Below are positions 43,708 through 52,546 of a DNA stretch of 64,000 nt, piece after piece. Source of the stretch: Streptomyces liliifuscus (GTDB lineage: Bacteria; Actinomycetota; Actinomycetes; Streptomycetales; Streptomycetaceae); NCBI RefSeq assembly GCF_016598615.1, contig NZ_CP066831.1, positions 1,054,001 to 1,118,000 of the forward strand. The letters run 5' to 3'. The translations under genes were made by a program, and so were the position numbers. The notes under the pieces are model-generated. The model searched no databases. It saw only the letters and a list, made by a program, of their open reading frames with translations, and was not told the DNA's origin. Position 1 is the first letter of the stretch. Each line of letters opens with the position of its first letter.

Positions 43708-44962
43708 GACCGCCCGCCCGGCCGCGTCCGTGCGACCGGGCCCTCCTGTCCGTCTCAACGCGCCGCTGCCGGCCCGCGGCCGGCGGCGGCGCGGCGAACC
43801 GTTCCTGACCCACCACGTCCGCAAGACCATGGCCCGCGGCTTCCGCCCGCCGCCGTCCTGGTCGGTGGCGGTGCGCTACGTCCTGCCCGACGGACCGTCC
43901 GGCGAAGCGCCGCTTCTCTCCCATGCCCGGGGCGCCGCCGACGCCCTGCGCACCGGATCCCCCGTCCTCGCCCTGATCGCCCCCACCTACGTCTCCCGCG
44001 GCACCCTCGCCGAGCAGGCGGAGCGCCTCGACGCCCTGCTCGACCGTGTCGCCGAGCTGACCGAGGACCACCCGGACGCCCCCGCCGTGCTGTTCGTGGG
44101 CATGCAGTGGGCCTCGGCCGAGGAGGAGGACGAGTCCGTACGGCGGCTGCGGGCGCTGCTGCTGCGGGCCCGCGCCCGGCTGCCGCAGGTGGCCGTGTGC
44201 GGTCTGTCCCTGCCCGGTCCCGGCAAGCCCCGCACCCTCAACGCCGCGATCGAGGTGGCCGAACTGCTCGGCTGTGCGGGCGTCGGCTGGGTCGACGACG
44301 ACGTGGTCCTGGACCCGGGCTGTCTGTCGCGGCTGGTGCGGGATTTCCTGGCGGCCGGTTGCCGGGGCGCGGTGGGCGCCACGAAGATCCCGCACACCAA
44401 GGAGTTCGCCACCTCGCGTCTGCTGGCCCGCGCCAAGGCGATCGCGGCGCCCGCGACCAACTACCCGCACGGCTGCTGCATCCTGGTGGCCACCGATGTC
44501 CTGTCCGGCGGCATGCCCGGCCGCTACGTCTCCGACGACGGCTACGTCTGCTTCCGGCTCCTCGATCCCGCGCTGCCTGATCCGCTCGCCCGGCTGCGCC
44601 TCGTACCGGACGCGCGCTGCCACTACTACGTCGCCGGTCCCGCGGGCGAGACCCGCCGCAGGATCCGCAGGCTGCTCCTCAACCACCTCGTCGATCTCGC
44701 CGACTGGCCCCTGCCCGTGGTCCGGCACTACTTCCGCCACATCCTGTTCGCCGGCCTGTGGCCGCTGACCGGCTTCGACGGCTCCGGCGGACGACGCCTC
44801 GGCATCCAGAAGGCGCTGATCAAGTGGCTCTACTTCGCCTGGTTCGCGAGGGTGGGCACGGAGCTGTACCTGCGCGGGCTGACCGGCCGGCCACTGCACG
44901 CCGTCGAGTGGGCCCCGTACTCGGCCGTACCCACCCTCACACCCTCTGACCAGGAGCGCTGA
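43697..44962 (+). CDS. GT2-like glycosyltransferase, MoeGT2/MoeGT3-type (copy 1)
   Basis: A 421-residue GT-A-fold enzyme. Its landmarks are LALIAPTYVSRGTLAEQA, FVGMQWAS, KPRTLNAAIEV, the DXD-like WVDDDVVLDPGC, and DDGYVCFRLLD. C-terminal helices (RHYFRHILFAGLWPL) suggest a membrane association. A paralogue at 51308 shares the same blocks in the same order, so the two arose by duplication. In moenomycin the two late enzymes GT2 and GT3 add the terminal hexuronic acid and the branching glucose; I cannot decide which this is. The GTG overlaps the radical SAM stop by 11 bp, and the stop overlaps the next ATG by 1 bp. Confidence 0.82.
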   Translation: MTSETARPAASVRPGPPVRLNAPLPARGRRRRGEPFLTHHVRKTMARGFRPPPSWSVAVRYVLPDGPSGEAPLLSHARGAADALRTGSPVLALIAPTYVSRGTLAEQAERLDALLDRVAELTEDHPDAPAVLFVGMQWASAEEEDESVRRLRALLLRARARLPQVAVCGLSLPGPGKPRTLNAAIEVAELLGCAGVGWVDDDVVLDPGCLSRLVRDFLAAGCRGAVGATKIPHTKEFATSRLLARAKAIAAPATNYPHGCCILVATDVLSGGMPGRYVSDDGYVCFRLLDPALPDPLARLRLVPDARCHYYVAGPAGETRRRIRRLLLNHLVDLADWPLPVVRHYFRHILFAGLWPLTGFDGSGGRRLGIQKALIKWLYFAWFARVGTELYLRGLTGRPLHAVEWAPYSAVPTLTPSDQER

Positions 44963-46554
44963 TGAAGGTACTGTCTCTCCATTCCGCCGGTCACGACACC
45001 GGCGTCGGCTACTTCGAGGACGGGCGGCTGGTCTTCGCCGTCGAGACCGAACGGCTCACCCGCGTCAAGCACGACCACCGCTCCGACATCGCTCTGCAGC
45101 ACGTGCTGTCCCAGGAGTGCGTGGACACCGACGGAATCGACCTGGTGGCGGTCAGCACACCGGTCCGCAGCGCCCTGCTGCGGATCCCGGACCTGGACCG
45201 CGCGATGGAACGGATCAACGGCGGCGCGCCCCACCACCGGACCACCTGCGACCTGCTCGGCCGGCGGGTGGACTGCGTGGTCGTCACGCACGAGCTCTCA
45301 CACGCCGCGCTCGCCGCCCACTACGCGGACCACGAGGACGGCACCCTCGTGCTGGTCAACGAGGGCCGCGGACAGCTCACCCGCAGCTCCCTGTTCCGGG
45401 TCGAGGAGGACCGCCTGGAGTGGATCGAGAAGGACCCGCTGCCCTGGTACGGCAACGGCTTCGGCTGGACCGCGATCGGCCACCTCCTGGGCTTCGGCAA
45501 GAGCCCGAGCGTCGCCGGCAAGGTGATGGCGCTCGGCGGCTACGGACAGCCGGACACCCGCATACGCGAGCAGTTGCGGGCCGTGGATCCCCAGGTGATG
45601 CACGATCTGGAGCTGGCCGAGCGGGTACGCGCCGAACTCGCCGAACGCCCCGAGTTCCACCCCGAGTTCGAGACAGCGGCACACGTCGTCGCCACCTTCC
45701 AGGAGCTGTTCACCGAAGCCGTGCACGCCGTGCTCGACCGGCACGTCACCCGCACCGCCACGGGGGTGGGGCCCATCGCCCTCGGCGGCGGCTGTGCGCT
45801 GAACATCGTCGCCAACTCTGCGCTGCGCGAGGCCTTCGGCCGCGACATCGCCGTCCCGCCGGCCTGCGGCGACGCGGGACATCTGGCGGGCGCCGGCATC
45901 TACGCCCTCACCTATGTGCTGGGCCAGAAACCCGAACCGCTCAGCGTGTACGGCAACGGCACCGGCGAGCCCGCCGCCGAGGTCCTGGCCACCCTGGACG
46001 CGTCGGGGCTGAAGGCCGTTCCGTACGACGGCCACGCGGTAGCCCGGCTGCTCGGGGACGGTGGTGTGGTGGCCCTGACGGAGGGGGCGGCCGAGCTCGG
46101 GCCGCGGGCACTCGGGCATCGCTCGCTGTTGGGCAGCCCGGCCGCGTCCGGGATGCGCAAGCGGATGAGCGAGAAGCTCAAGCAGCGGGAGTGGTACCGC
46201 CCGCTGGGAGCCGTGATGCGCGACGAGCGTTTCGCCGAGCTCTACCCGGGCGGCCGGCCGTCCCCGTACATGCTCTTCGAGTACGAGCTTCCGGAGGGCA
46301 CCGCCCCAGAGGCCCGGCACATCAACGGGACCTGCCGGATCCAGACCCTGGGCGCCGACCAGCCGCGGCTGCACGGGCTGCTCGCCTCCTTCGAGGCGCA
46401 GACCGGTGTCCCGGCCCTGATCAACACCTCGCTCAACGGCCCCGGCCGTGCCATCGCGCACACCGCCCGGCACGTGCTGGACGACTTCGCGCAGAGCGAC
46501 GTCGACCTGTTCGTCTTCGACGACGTGATGGCCTACCGGAGCGAGCCCCGGTAG
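44962..46554 (+). CDS. moeM5: Carbamoyltransferase (NodU/TobZ family), MoeM5-type
   Basis: A 530-residue carbamoyltransferase with an N-terminal Kae1-like ATPase domain (LSLHSAGHDTGVGYFEDG near residue 5, then FAVETERLTRVKH). The C-terminal YrdC-like domain includes LTEGAAELGPRALGHRSLLG and ALINTSLNGPGRAI. It transfers a carbamoyl group from carbamoyl phosphate, via carbamoyl-AMP, to a sugar hydroxyl. In moenomycin it acts on the first hexuronic acid. The ATG overlaps the upstream stop by one base. It is the last gene of the rightward operon; the leftward MoeN5 gene follows 15 bp later. Confidence 0.92.
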   Translation: MKVLSLHSAGHDTGVGYFEDGRLVFAVETERLTRVKHDHRSDIALQHVLSQECVDTDGIDLVAVSTPVRSALLRIPDLDRAMERINGGAPHHRTTCDLLGRRVDCVVVTHELSHAALAAHYADHEDGTLVLVNEGRGQLTRSSLFRVEEDRLEWIEKDPLPWYGNGFGWTAIGHLLGFGKSPSVAGKVMALGGYGQPDTRIREQLRAVDPQVMHDLELAERVRAELAERPEFHPEFETAAHVVATFQELFTEAVHAVLDRHVTRTATGVGPIALGGGCALNIVANSALREAFGRDIAVPPACGDAGHLAGAGIYALTYVLGQKPEPLSVYGNGTGEPAAEVLATLDASGLKAVPYDGHAVARLLGDGGVVALTEGAAELGPRALGHRSLLGSPAASGMRKRMSEKLKQREWYRPLGAVMRDERFAELYPGGRPSPYMLFEYELPEGTAPEARHINGTCRIQTLGADQPRLHGLLASFEAQTGVPALINTSLNGPGRAIAHTARHVLDDFAQSDVDLFVFDDVMAYRSEPR

Positions 46555-46569
46555 GCCGTCGGCCGACGG

Positions 46570-47388
46570 TCAGTGCACGAGGTGCCGCGGCAGCAGCCGG
46601 TCCAGTACGTCGTCGGTGTACAGGCCGACGACGGGGACCAGCCCCGAGGAGGCCGGCTGCTCCCGGACCGCGTCGAGCGCCTGGGCGCGCAGCCGCTCCA
46701 GCAGCGCCTCGACGTCCCGTGCGGGCACGGCCCCGGTGCGCATCAGATGACCGAGGTTTCCCTCCCGCTCGCCGTTGCGGTCGTAGTCCGTCAGGTCGTC
46801 GGCGATCGTGATGATCGTGCCGAACGCCTCGGCGAACCTCCGCGCGGGGTCGACGGACCTCTCCTCGCGGCCGCAGATCGCGGAGAGCGTGCCGTAGCAG
46901 CCGAGGAAGGTGGCGCCGTAGGTGCTGGCGTTGGCGCACCACTCGTCGAGGTTCTCCGCGCGGTGGCTCTTGGTGCGGATCTGGCCGGTGCAGACCGCGG
47001 TGAAGTCGTGTTCGAGCACGTCGGTCACGGCGCGGGCGTCCGCGGCGAGCGCGCACATCTCGTGCAGCGCCGTCAGGTGCAGGTGCAGGCACAGACAGGC
47101 GAGTTCGACACGGTCGAGCCCGGTGTCGTCGTCCATGAGGTCGTCGAGCAGCTTCATGGCCACGATGTCCATGGCCAGCGCCCGGGCCACCGCGGTGCGC
47201 CGCCCCGGTTCGGTGACCCACTCGGTGAGGAAGTGCGGCACCCTCAGATACAGGCGCAACGCCGCTGTGTGGGCCACGAGTTCGGGAGAACCGCCGTTGC
47301 GGGCGACGAAGTCGGTGACGTGGTCGCGGTTCGCGGACTCGGTGACCAGCATGGACGTGGTGTAGGACTCGGGCAGTACCGCGGTCAT
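46570..47388 (-). CDS. moeN5: Prenyltransferase (polyprenyl-synthase fold), MoeN5-type
   Basis: A 272-residue all-helical isoprenyl-synthase-like enzyme. The first aspartate-rich motif DDLMDDD lies at residues 82-88 and the second, DDLTDYD, at 197-203. The overall sequence is short for a polyprenyl synthase and close to MoeN5 in length as I recall. MoeN5 joins a C10 unit to the farnesyl chain already attached to sugar and phosphoglycerate, giving the irregular C25 moenocinyl lipid. The ATG overlaps the stop of the MoeO5-type gene by 4 bp (ATGA). This pairing is the strongest marker of the cluster type. Confidence 0.88.
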   Translation of the reverse strand: MTAVLPESYTTSMLVTESANRDHVTDFVARNGGSPELVAHTAALRLYLRVPHFLTEWVTEPGRRTAVARALAMDIVAMKLLDDLMDDDTGLDRVELACLCLHLHLTALHEMCALAADARAVTDVLEHDFTAVCTGQIRTKSHRAENLDEWCANASTYGATFLGCYGTLSAICGREERSVDPARRFAEAFGTIITIADDLTDYDRNGEREGNLGHLMRTGAVPARDVEALLERLRAQALDAVREQPASSGLVPVVGLYTDDVLDRLLPRHLVH

Positions 47389-48200
47389 GGCCGGTCCGCC
47401 GTGATCTCGGCGAGCGTCGACCGCCAGTCGACGTGTTCCAGTGCCCCGGCGAAGCCCACGTAGTCGGCGCCCGCCTCCAGGTACGCGGTGACGTGCTCCC
47501 GTCTGCGGACGTTGCCGCTGACGAAGAGGATCTGGTCGGGATGGAGCTGCCGCCGGAAGTGACTGACCACGTCGACGGGGACCTGGGCGTAGCGGGAGTA
47601 CAGGTACACCATGTGGAAGCCGAAGCTACGGGTGACCGCTATGTAGCGGTCGATCTGGTCGGGGATCGTGGTGGCCACGGGCACCGTGCCGAGCAGGTCC
47701 CCCGTCTTGTGGTCCTCGCCGAAGGTGAGGGCGACGGTGAGCAGGAGTTCGGGCCAGTCCTCGCGGTCGATCCGGCCGGGCAGGTTGATCAGGGTCTCCA
47801 GATAGCTCTTCCACACGTAGTAGTCGTCGCGTGAGCCGAGCAGCGCGGGCAGGATGACGGCGTCGGCGCCGCGGGCCAGCGGAAAGCCGAGGCCCTTCCG
47901 CGGCGGGAAGTGCAGCAGCACCGGCAGCGAGCTGACCTCTTTGATCGCCGCCACGTACGGGTCCATGCGGGACTCGAAGGACTCGTAGTCGGTGCTGGCG
48001 AGGATGAGGGCGGGACAGCCGAGGTCGTCGAGGATCTTCGCCTTCTCCACGGCCTCGGCCTGCGGCACCTTGAACGGGTCGATGATGTGGACGGGCCCCC
48101 GCTCGTGGCCCCGCAGCCGCCCGAGGACGGCTCCTGGTCCCAGCAGGGGTGGTACGGCCGGGACTTCCGTGCGCTGGACCAACTGCGGTGACGTGTTCAC
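47385..48200 (-). CDS. moeO5: GGGP-synthase-like prenyl ether synthase, MoeO5-type
   Basis: A 271-residue TIM-barrel protein of the GGGPS/PcrB family. It has HIIDPFKVPQAEAVEKAKIL near the N-terminus, ILASTDYESFE, the phosphate-binding LHFPPRKGLGFPLARGADAV, and C-terminal FVSGNVRRREHVTAY and GADYVGFAGAL blocks. In moenomycin the homologue attaches a farnesyl group to the 2-hydroxyl of 3-phosphoglycerate, the committed step. Bacterial members elsewhere act on glycerol 1-phosphate. The GTG at 48200 has GAGGGGG 8 nt upstream. No TTA codon is seen here, whereas I remember the moenomycin gene having one. It follows the terpene-cyclase-like gene by 43 bp. Confidence 0.9.
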   Translation of the reverse strand: MNTSPQLVQRTEVPAVPPLLGPGAVLGRLRGHERGPVHIIDPFKVPQAEAVEKAKILDDLGCPALILASTDYESFESRMDPYVAAIKEVSSLPVLLHFPPRKGLGFPLARGADAVILPALLGSRDDYYVWKSYLETLINLPGRIDREDWPELLLTVALTFGEDHKTGDLLGTVPVATTIPDQIDRYIAVTRSFGFHMVYLYSRYAQVPVDVVSHFRRQLHPDQILFVSGNVRRREHVTAYLEAGADYVGFAGALEHVDWRSTLAEITADRP

Positions 48201-48243
48201 CGGCGTTCCCCCTCGTTGTCCGGTCGTGGCGCGCTGCGCGCCG

Positions 48244-49329
48244 TCATGCGAGGTCCGCGCGGCTCGGCGCGGCCGTCGCCGAGGACACCGCCGCGGTGCT
48301 CGTCCTGGCCAGCGCGGCCACGACGGACGCGGTGGTGTAGAGCGCTTTCGTGTCCAGGACGACGGAGCCCAGCGCGGCCTTGCCGCGTCGTCCGCGTTCC
48401 CAGTGCTCACGCGCGTCGGGGTCGAACTCCATGGGGCCGGGCACCCGGCACCATGCCGACGGCCGCCAACTGCCGTCCTTCTCCTGGGAGTCGGTGAGGT
48501 AGGAGACAGCCCGGCGGACGACATGACGGCCCTCGGGCAGTTCACCGGCCAGCACGGCACGCATGGCGAAGGCGGTGGCGAACGCGGAGCCCTCCGGCTC
48601 CAGTTCGGTACGCACGGCACCGTCCGCACCGATCCTGGCGGCGGCCCAGTGGGCGGCCGCCCGCGCCTCGGGACGGTCTCCGTCCGGGCGGCCCGCGGTG
48701 AGCGCCTCGGCCGCCAGCGCAGTGGGGTACTCGCGATCCGGCCACCAGTAGGCGGGCCACGATCCGTCCGGCCGCTGGATCTCCCGGAGCCTGGTCAACA
48801 GCCGTTCGTGCACCGGCAGTTGGAGCAGCCCGGCGGCGGCCGAGGTGACACACACATGACTGGCGTACCAGGCGTCCCAACGGGGGGCCACCCGGTCCAG
48901 GAAGGGCGCGGCGAACTGCGGCAGATAGCTGGAGATGCCGCCGTCCTCCTGAAGGTGCGCCGCGACGAAGCGGTATCCCTCGTCCGCACGGAGGTCGTCC
49001 TCGGCTCCCAGCGCTTCGGCAAGTCGCAGTACCCAGGAGGTGATGTCGGCGTCACCGGGGACCTGGGGGCAGTAGCCCCAGCCGTCGGACGGGCCCCGGG
49101 CCTCTTTGAGCAGCTCCCAGGCGGACACCGCCGCCATTCGCCCGGGTCCGTCGGGCAATTCCGCGAGTGAGGCACCGACAAAGGCAGTGGCCCAGAACTG
49201 GCCTGGGCCACGGACTTCGTAGTCGTTCCACCAACCGTCCGCATCACGTGCGGTCCTGAGGAATTCCGTCGCCCTCGAAAGGGCTTGTTCGGCTGATTCG
49301 CCGAGGGGTAATCGCTGTGCACCGTTCAC
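48244..49329 (-). CDS. Terpene-cyclase-like (squalene-hopene cyclase / prenyltransferase alpha-toroid) protein
   Basis: A 361-residue alpha/alpha-barrel protein with repeated QW-like blocks (ADGWWNDYEVRGPGQFWATA, QRPDGSWPAYWW, QEKDGSWRPSAW), the architecture of class-II terpene cyclases. A DADITSW segment at residues 93-99 lines up with the DXDD proton-donor motif (DxDDTA) of squalene-hopene cyclase, keeping the first two Asp and replacing the last with Ile. It is single-domain sized, about half of a full cyclase. A TTA codon is at residue 7 (49309-49311). The GTG has AGGAG with a 6-7-nt spacer. It leads the MoeO5-MoeN5 unit and probably acts on the lipid. I recall no such gene in the moenomycin cluster. 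Confidence 0.8.
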   Translation of the reverse strand: MNGAQRLPLGESAEQALSRATEFLRTARDADGWWNDYEVRGPGQFWATAFVGASLAELPDGPGRMAAVSAWELLKEARGPSDGWGYCPQVPGDADITSWVLRLAEALGAEDDLRADEGYRFVAAHLQEDGGISSYLPQFAAPFLDRVAPRWDAWYASHVCVTSAAAGLLQLPVHERLLTRLREIQRPDGSWPAYWWPDREYPTALAAEALTAGRPDGDRPEARAAAHWAAARIGADGAVRTELEPEGSAFATAFAMRAVLAGELPEGRHVVRRAVSYLTDSQEKDGSWRPSAWCRVPGPMEFDPDAREHWERGRRGKAALGSVVLDTKALYTTASVVAALARTSTAAVSSATAAPSRADLA

Positions 49330-49482
49330 GAATCTCTCCTTTCTGGGGAGAGGCGACGAGCCGGGCCACCGTACCGATGCGTGGACACCGCACCGGCAGG
49401 ACGATTCCCCAACCCTACACGCGTTCGTATCGGCGAGACAGAGTCACTTTCCCCCGACTCACCGCACGGACTCGCGGCGGAT

Positions 49483-50163
49483 TCACACGAATTGCATGTG
49501 GGTACGCCGACGCAATCGCACCGACATGACGCCGCCGCTCGCCAGAACCAGCAGCGCGGTCACCACGACGGCATGCGTCGCGCCCGAGACGAGGGAACCG
49601 CTGCCGGCGCCGTCGACGGCATACGTGATGATCTCCCGGGTCGACCAGAAGGGCAGCACCTTGGAGACGTCCTTGGCCGGGTCGATCACCATCTGGGCGC
49701 CGATGACGGAGATCAGCAGCAGGGTGCCCTCCAGGTCCCGGGGCACGGCGAGGCCGAGGAGCAGTCCGAGCGGGACCGCCACCAGGGAGGTCAGCGCCAG
49801 TTCCAGGGCGACCGCCTGAGGGTTCGCCACGTCCTGGTCCACGATCACGACCACGGCGTACAGCGCGGAGATCAGCAGCCCGGCGGTGAGAAGGGCGAGC
49901 ATGCGGCCCAGGTACAGATGCCGGGGCCGGAAGCCGGACAGGGTGAGCCGGGGCTCGATCTCCCGGCCGCCGACGGCCGAGAAGAGGGCGGCGGTGCTCA
50001 CCGCGAACCCCACTCCCAGGCTGGCGAACCGGATGGCCTGGCCGGGCTGGTCGTGCCGGCCGAGGTAGAACACCAGCGGCACGAGGAGGAGCAGGCCCAG
50101 CACACCGCGCCGGCGCAGCAGTTCACGCAGTGTCATCTCGGCCATGCGCAGGGTCCGGTTCAT
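49483..50163 (-). CDS. moeX5: ABC-2-type membrane protein, MoeX5-type
   Basis: A 226-residue protein with six predicted membrane helices (LGLLLLVPLVFYLG, LGVGFAVSTAALFSA, ALLTAGLLISALYAVVVIV, LTSLVAVPLGLLLGLAV and others). It is the likely transmembrane partner of the ATPase at 50160, overlapping it by 4 bp. The CcmB-like layout suggests a small exporter. Its substrate is taken to be the glycolipid or a precursor by context. Confidence 0.82.
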   Translation of the reverse strand: MNRTLRMAEMTLRELLRRRGVLGLLLLVPLVFYLGRHDQPGQAIRFASLGVGFAVSTAALFSAVGGREIEPRLTLSGFRPRHLYLGRMLALLTAGLLISALYAVVVIVDQDVANPQAVALELALTSLVAVPLGLLLGLAVPRDLEGTLLLISVIGAQMVIDPAKDVSKVLPFWSTREIITYAVDGAGSGSLVSGATHAVVVTALLVLASGGVMSVRLRRRTHMQFV

Positions 50164-50834
50164 CGGCCCGCCTCCTGCTTCCTGGGGCTGAGGTCCAGCA
50201 CGTGGTCGACCTGGTCGAGCTGGTTGAGCATGTGGGTCACGACGACGATCGCCTTGCCCTGGTCTCGCCAGCCCCAGACGTTCTGCCAGAAGTCCACGTA
50301 GGACCCCCGGTCGAAGCCCTGGTAGGGCTCGTCGAGCAGCAGGACGTCCGGCTCGCCGAGGGCGGAGAGGACTACGTTCAGCTTCTGCCGCGTACCGCCC
50401 GACAGGTCCTTGGCCAGGGTGCCGCGGGCGACGGACCAGTCGAGCTTGGAGGCGAGTTCGCGTCCGCGGCGGTCGGCGTCCCGGCCGCCCATGCCCCGGC
50501 CCGTGCCGAACAGCGTGAAGTGCTCGCGCGGTGTGAGGAAGCCCATGACGCCGGCGTTCTGCGGGCAGTAGCCGAGGCGTCCGGAGATGGTCACCCGGCC
50601 TTTGTCCGGGGCGAGGAGCCCGGCGCAGATCTTGAGCATGCTGGACTTGCCTGCTCCGTTGCTGCCCACGATCGCCGCGACCTCGCCCGCGCGCACGACG
50701 AGGTCGACGCCGTCCAGGACGCGGCGGCGGCCGTAGCTCTTCACGATCCCGTGCGCGTGCAGCAGGACGTCACGCCCGGACGGCGGCCCGGACGTCCCGC
50801 CCAACTGCTGTTCCGCACGTGCGGAATACCTCAT
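50160..50834 (-). CDS. moeP5: ABC transporter ATP-binding protein, MoeP5-type
   Basis: A 224-residue ATPase with Walker A VAAIVGSNGAGKSSML, signature LSGGTRQKLNVV, Walker B DVLLLDEPYQGFD and the switch His in VVVTHMLNQLD. It pairs with the downstream membrane protein by a 4-bp overlap. The start could be ATG 50834 or GTG 50843; the AAGGAAGAAGG site fits either. A perfect 16-bp palindrome lies at 50811-50826 within the first codons, possibly an operator. It is divergent from the glycosyltransferase at 51308. Confidence 0.87.
   Translation of the reverse strand: MRYSARAEQQLGGTSGPPSGRDVLLHAHGIVKSYGRRRVLDGVDLVVRAGEVAAIVGSNGAGKSSMLKICAGLLAPDKGRVTISGRLGYCPQNAGVMGFLTPREHFTLFGTGRGMGGRDADRRGRELASKLDWSVARGTLAKDLSGGTRQKLNVVLSALGEPDVLLLDEPYQGFDRGSYVDFWQNVWGWRDQGKAIVVVTHMLNQLDQVDHVLDLSPRKQEAGR
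50811..50826. promoter_or_regulatory. 16-bp perfect palindrome at the start of moeP5
   Basis: ttccgcacgtgcggaa reads identically on both strands and covers codons 4-8 of the ATPase gene (RYSARAEQ). Its position just inside the coding start would suit repression. No regulator gene lies in the cluster, so the binding protein, if any, is unknown. Confidence 0.45.
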
Positions 50835-51307
50835 GTGTGACACCTTCTTCCTTCCGCCGCCCGCGACGAATGGCGCGGAATGCTGTGGCGTCAGCCTGCC
50901 ACAGAGCGGCGAGCGGACCGCACACACCGCCGACACACAAGATGGAGTGAATAGAATCGGCCGACCATTTTCGGCCGTTTCCCTGATGCCGTCCGGGGGT
51001 AACTCCGCGCAACGGCAGTGGAATTCGGCCAGGCCACCATCCGATTCCCGTGCGTCTGCCCGGATGATTCACCGAACCGGTGCAACCGGAACGCAGGGAT
51101 TTCGGCCATCGACCCGAAACAGGACGAGCGTCTTGTGATCACTTCGAGGCGCCGGTTAGAGTACGCCCCGTCGAAATCAGCACACTTCGCACATTGCGCG
51201 GCGCGCACATCGACCGCGCACATCGACGGTGAATTCCCCTTCGTCCCCGGATATCCGACGAAGGGCCGGAACGGGTGGCGCACGGGTCGGTCGGCGAAGG
51301 GACGCGG
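50835..51307. other. Divergent intergenic region (473 bp) between transporter and glycosyltransferase
   Basis: No gene is convincing here. The central part (50940-51000 and 51110-51180) is less GC-rich than the surroundings. It contains a 13-bp tandem repeat at 51202-51227, upstream of the glycosyltransferase. Promoters for both directions are expected. Confidence 0.5.
51202..51227. repeat. 13-bp perfect tandem repeat
   Basis: cgcgcacatcgac is repeated head to tail at 51202-51214 and 51215-51227, 80 bp upstream of the glycosyltransferase start. It may be a binding site or a simple duplication. Confidence 0.55.
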
Positions 51308-52462
51308 ATGCTCGGGGGCACCGGAAGCGGGCGCACATGGTGGCAACGCGCCGTGGCCCGCGGATTCGACCCCCTGCCCCCACCACACACTCCGGTGACC
51401 CTGGTCAGGTCGGGAGAGGTCCAACAGGACCCGGCGAACCTGGAGACCGGACTGCCCTCCGGTGGACTCGGGGTGCTGCTGCCCACATACGTGGCGCGCT
51501 GCGACCTGACGGCCCATGAGACCGCTCTCCGTCATCTCCTCGACGCTCTCACCGAGGTACGCGAAACCCGTCCCGGACTGCCGCTGACGATCTGGCTCGG
51601 CATGCAGTACGGCCCCGGCGAGCAGGCGGAGGCCGTCGACCGGCTGCGCAGGCTGACCAGTGCCGCCGCCGTGCCCGTCGTCGGATTCGCGTTGCCTGGC
51701 CGGGGGAAGCTCCGCACGGTCAACACGGCGCTCGGGCTGTCCCGGCGGCTCGGCCACACCGGCTGGCTGTGGACGGACGACGACGTCGAGTTCGACCCCG
51801 GCTGTCTCGCCCGGCTCGTCGACCGCTTCCACGAACGCGGCTGCACAGGCGCGGTCGGCGCCCACCTCGTGGCCCTGCCCCGTCCATCGGCCGCGTCACG
51901 CACGATGGACCGTATCTCCGGCGTCACCGTGCCACCGGGCGCCTACCCCGCGGCGGCCTGCATGCTCGTCGCGGCCGACGTCGTCGCCGACGGCATCCCG
52001 GCCCGCCGGCTCGCCGACGACGGCTTCGTGCTCTTCGAACTCCTCGACCCCGACGCGGCCGACCCGCTGCACGACCTCGAAGTACTGCCGGACGCCCGGG
52101 GCAGCTTCTACCGGGTCACCCGGACCCACGACACGCTGAGCCGGCTGCGCCGCTCCCTCTACAGCCATGTGACCTGCACGGCCGACTACCCGTGGGCGAC
52201 CGCGCGGACGTACCTCACCGGCACCCTGTTCCACGGACTGTGGCCGCTCGCCGCCTGGGACGGCAGCGGCGGCCCGGTACGGGGGCTGAAGCGCTGGACC
52301 GTCAAGGCCGTACACCTGACCTGGTTCTGCTCGGTCGCCACGAGCCTCGCCGTACGTGGCGCGGCGGGCCGCCCGCTGCGGCACGTGGAGTGGGGCGACG
52401 ACGGCGACTTCATGAGCCCGGCCGCCGAGGGGCGGCCCGCGGCGGCACACACCGGACGCTGA
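51308..52462 (+). CDS. GT2-like glycosyltransferase, MoeGT2/MoeGT3-type (copy 2)
   Basis: A 384-residue enzyme paralogous to the one at 43697. It has the same blocks in the same order: GVLLPTYVARCDLTAHE, WLGMQYGPG, KLRTVNTALGL, the DXD-like WTDDDVEFDPGC, DDGFVLFELLD and TLFHGLWPLAAWDGSGG. One copy should add the terminal hexuronic acid and the other a glucose branch, by analogy with MoeGT2/GT3. The ATG at 51308 was chosen for GAAGGG 6 nt upstream; the GTG at 51275 is in frame but has no ribosome site. It heads the rightward unit of three glycosyltransferases. Confidence 0.82.
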   Translation: MLGGTGSGRTWWQRAVARGFDPLPPPHTPVTLVRSGEVQQDPANLETGLPSGGLGVLLPTYVARCDLTAHETALRHLLDALTEVRETRPGLPLTIWLGMQYGPGEQAEAVDRLRRLTSAAAVPVVGFALPGRGKLRTVNTALGLSRRLGHTGWLWTDDDVEFDPGCLARLVDRFHERGCTGAVGAHLVALPRPSAASRTMDRISGVTVPPGAYPAAACMLVAADVVADGIPARRLADDGFVLFELLDPDAADPLHDLEVLPDARGSFYRVTRTHDTLSRLRRSLYSHVTCTADYPWATARTYLTGTLFHGLWPLAAWDGSGGPVRGLKRWTVKAVHLTWFCSVATSLAVRGAAGRPLRHVEWGDDGDFMSPAAEGRPAAAHTGR

Positions 52463-52546
52463 CACGGGACGGCCGCCCGGCACGGCGGCCGTCCCCACGC
52501 CGACACAGGCGGCTGCCCGCTGCGGCGGCCCTGGAAGGGAGACGCC

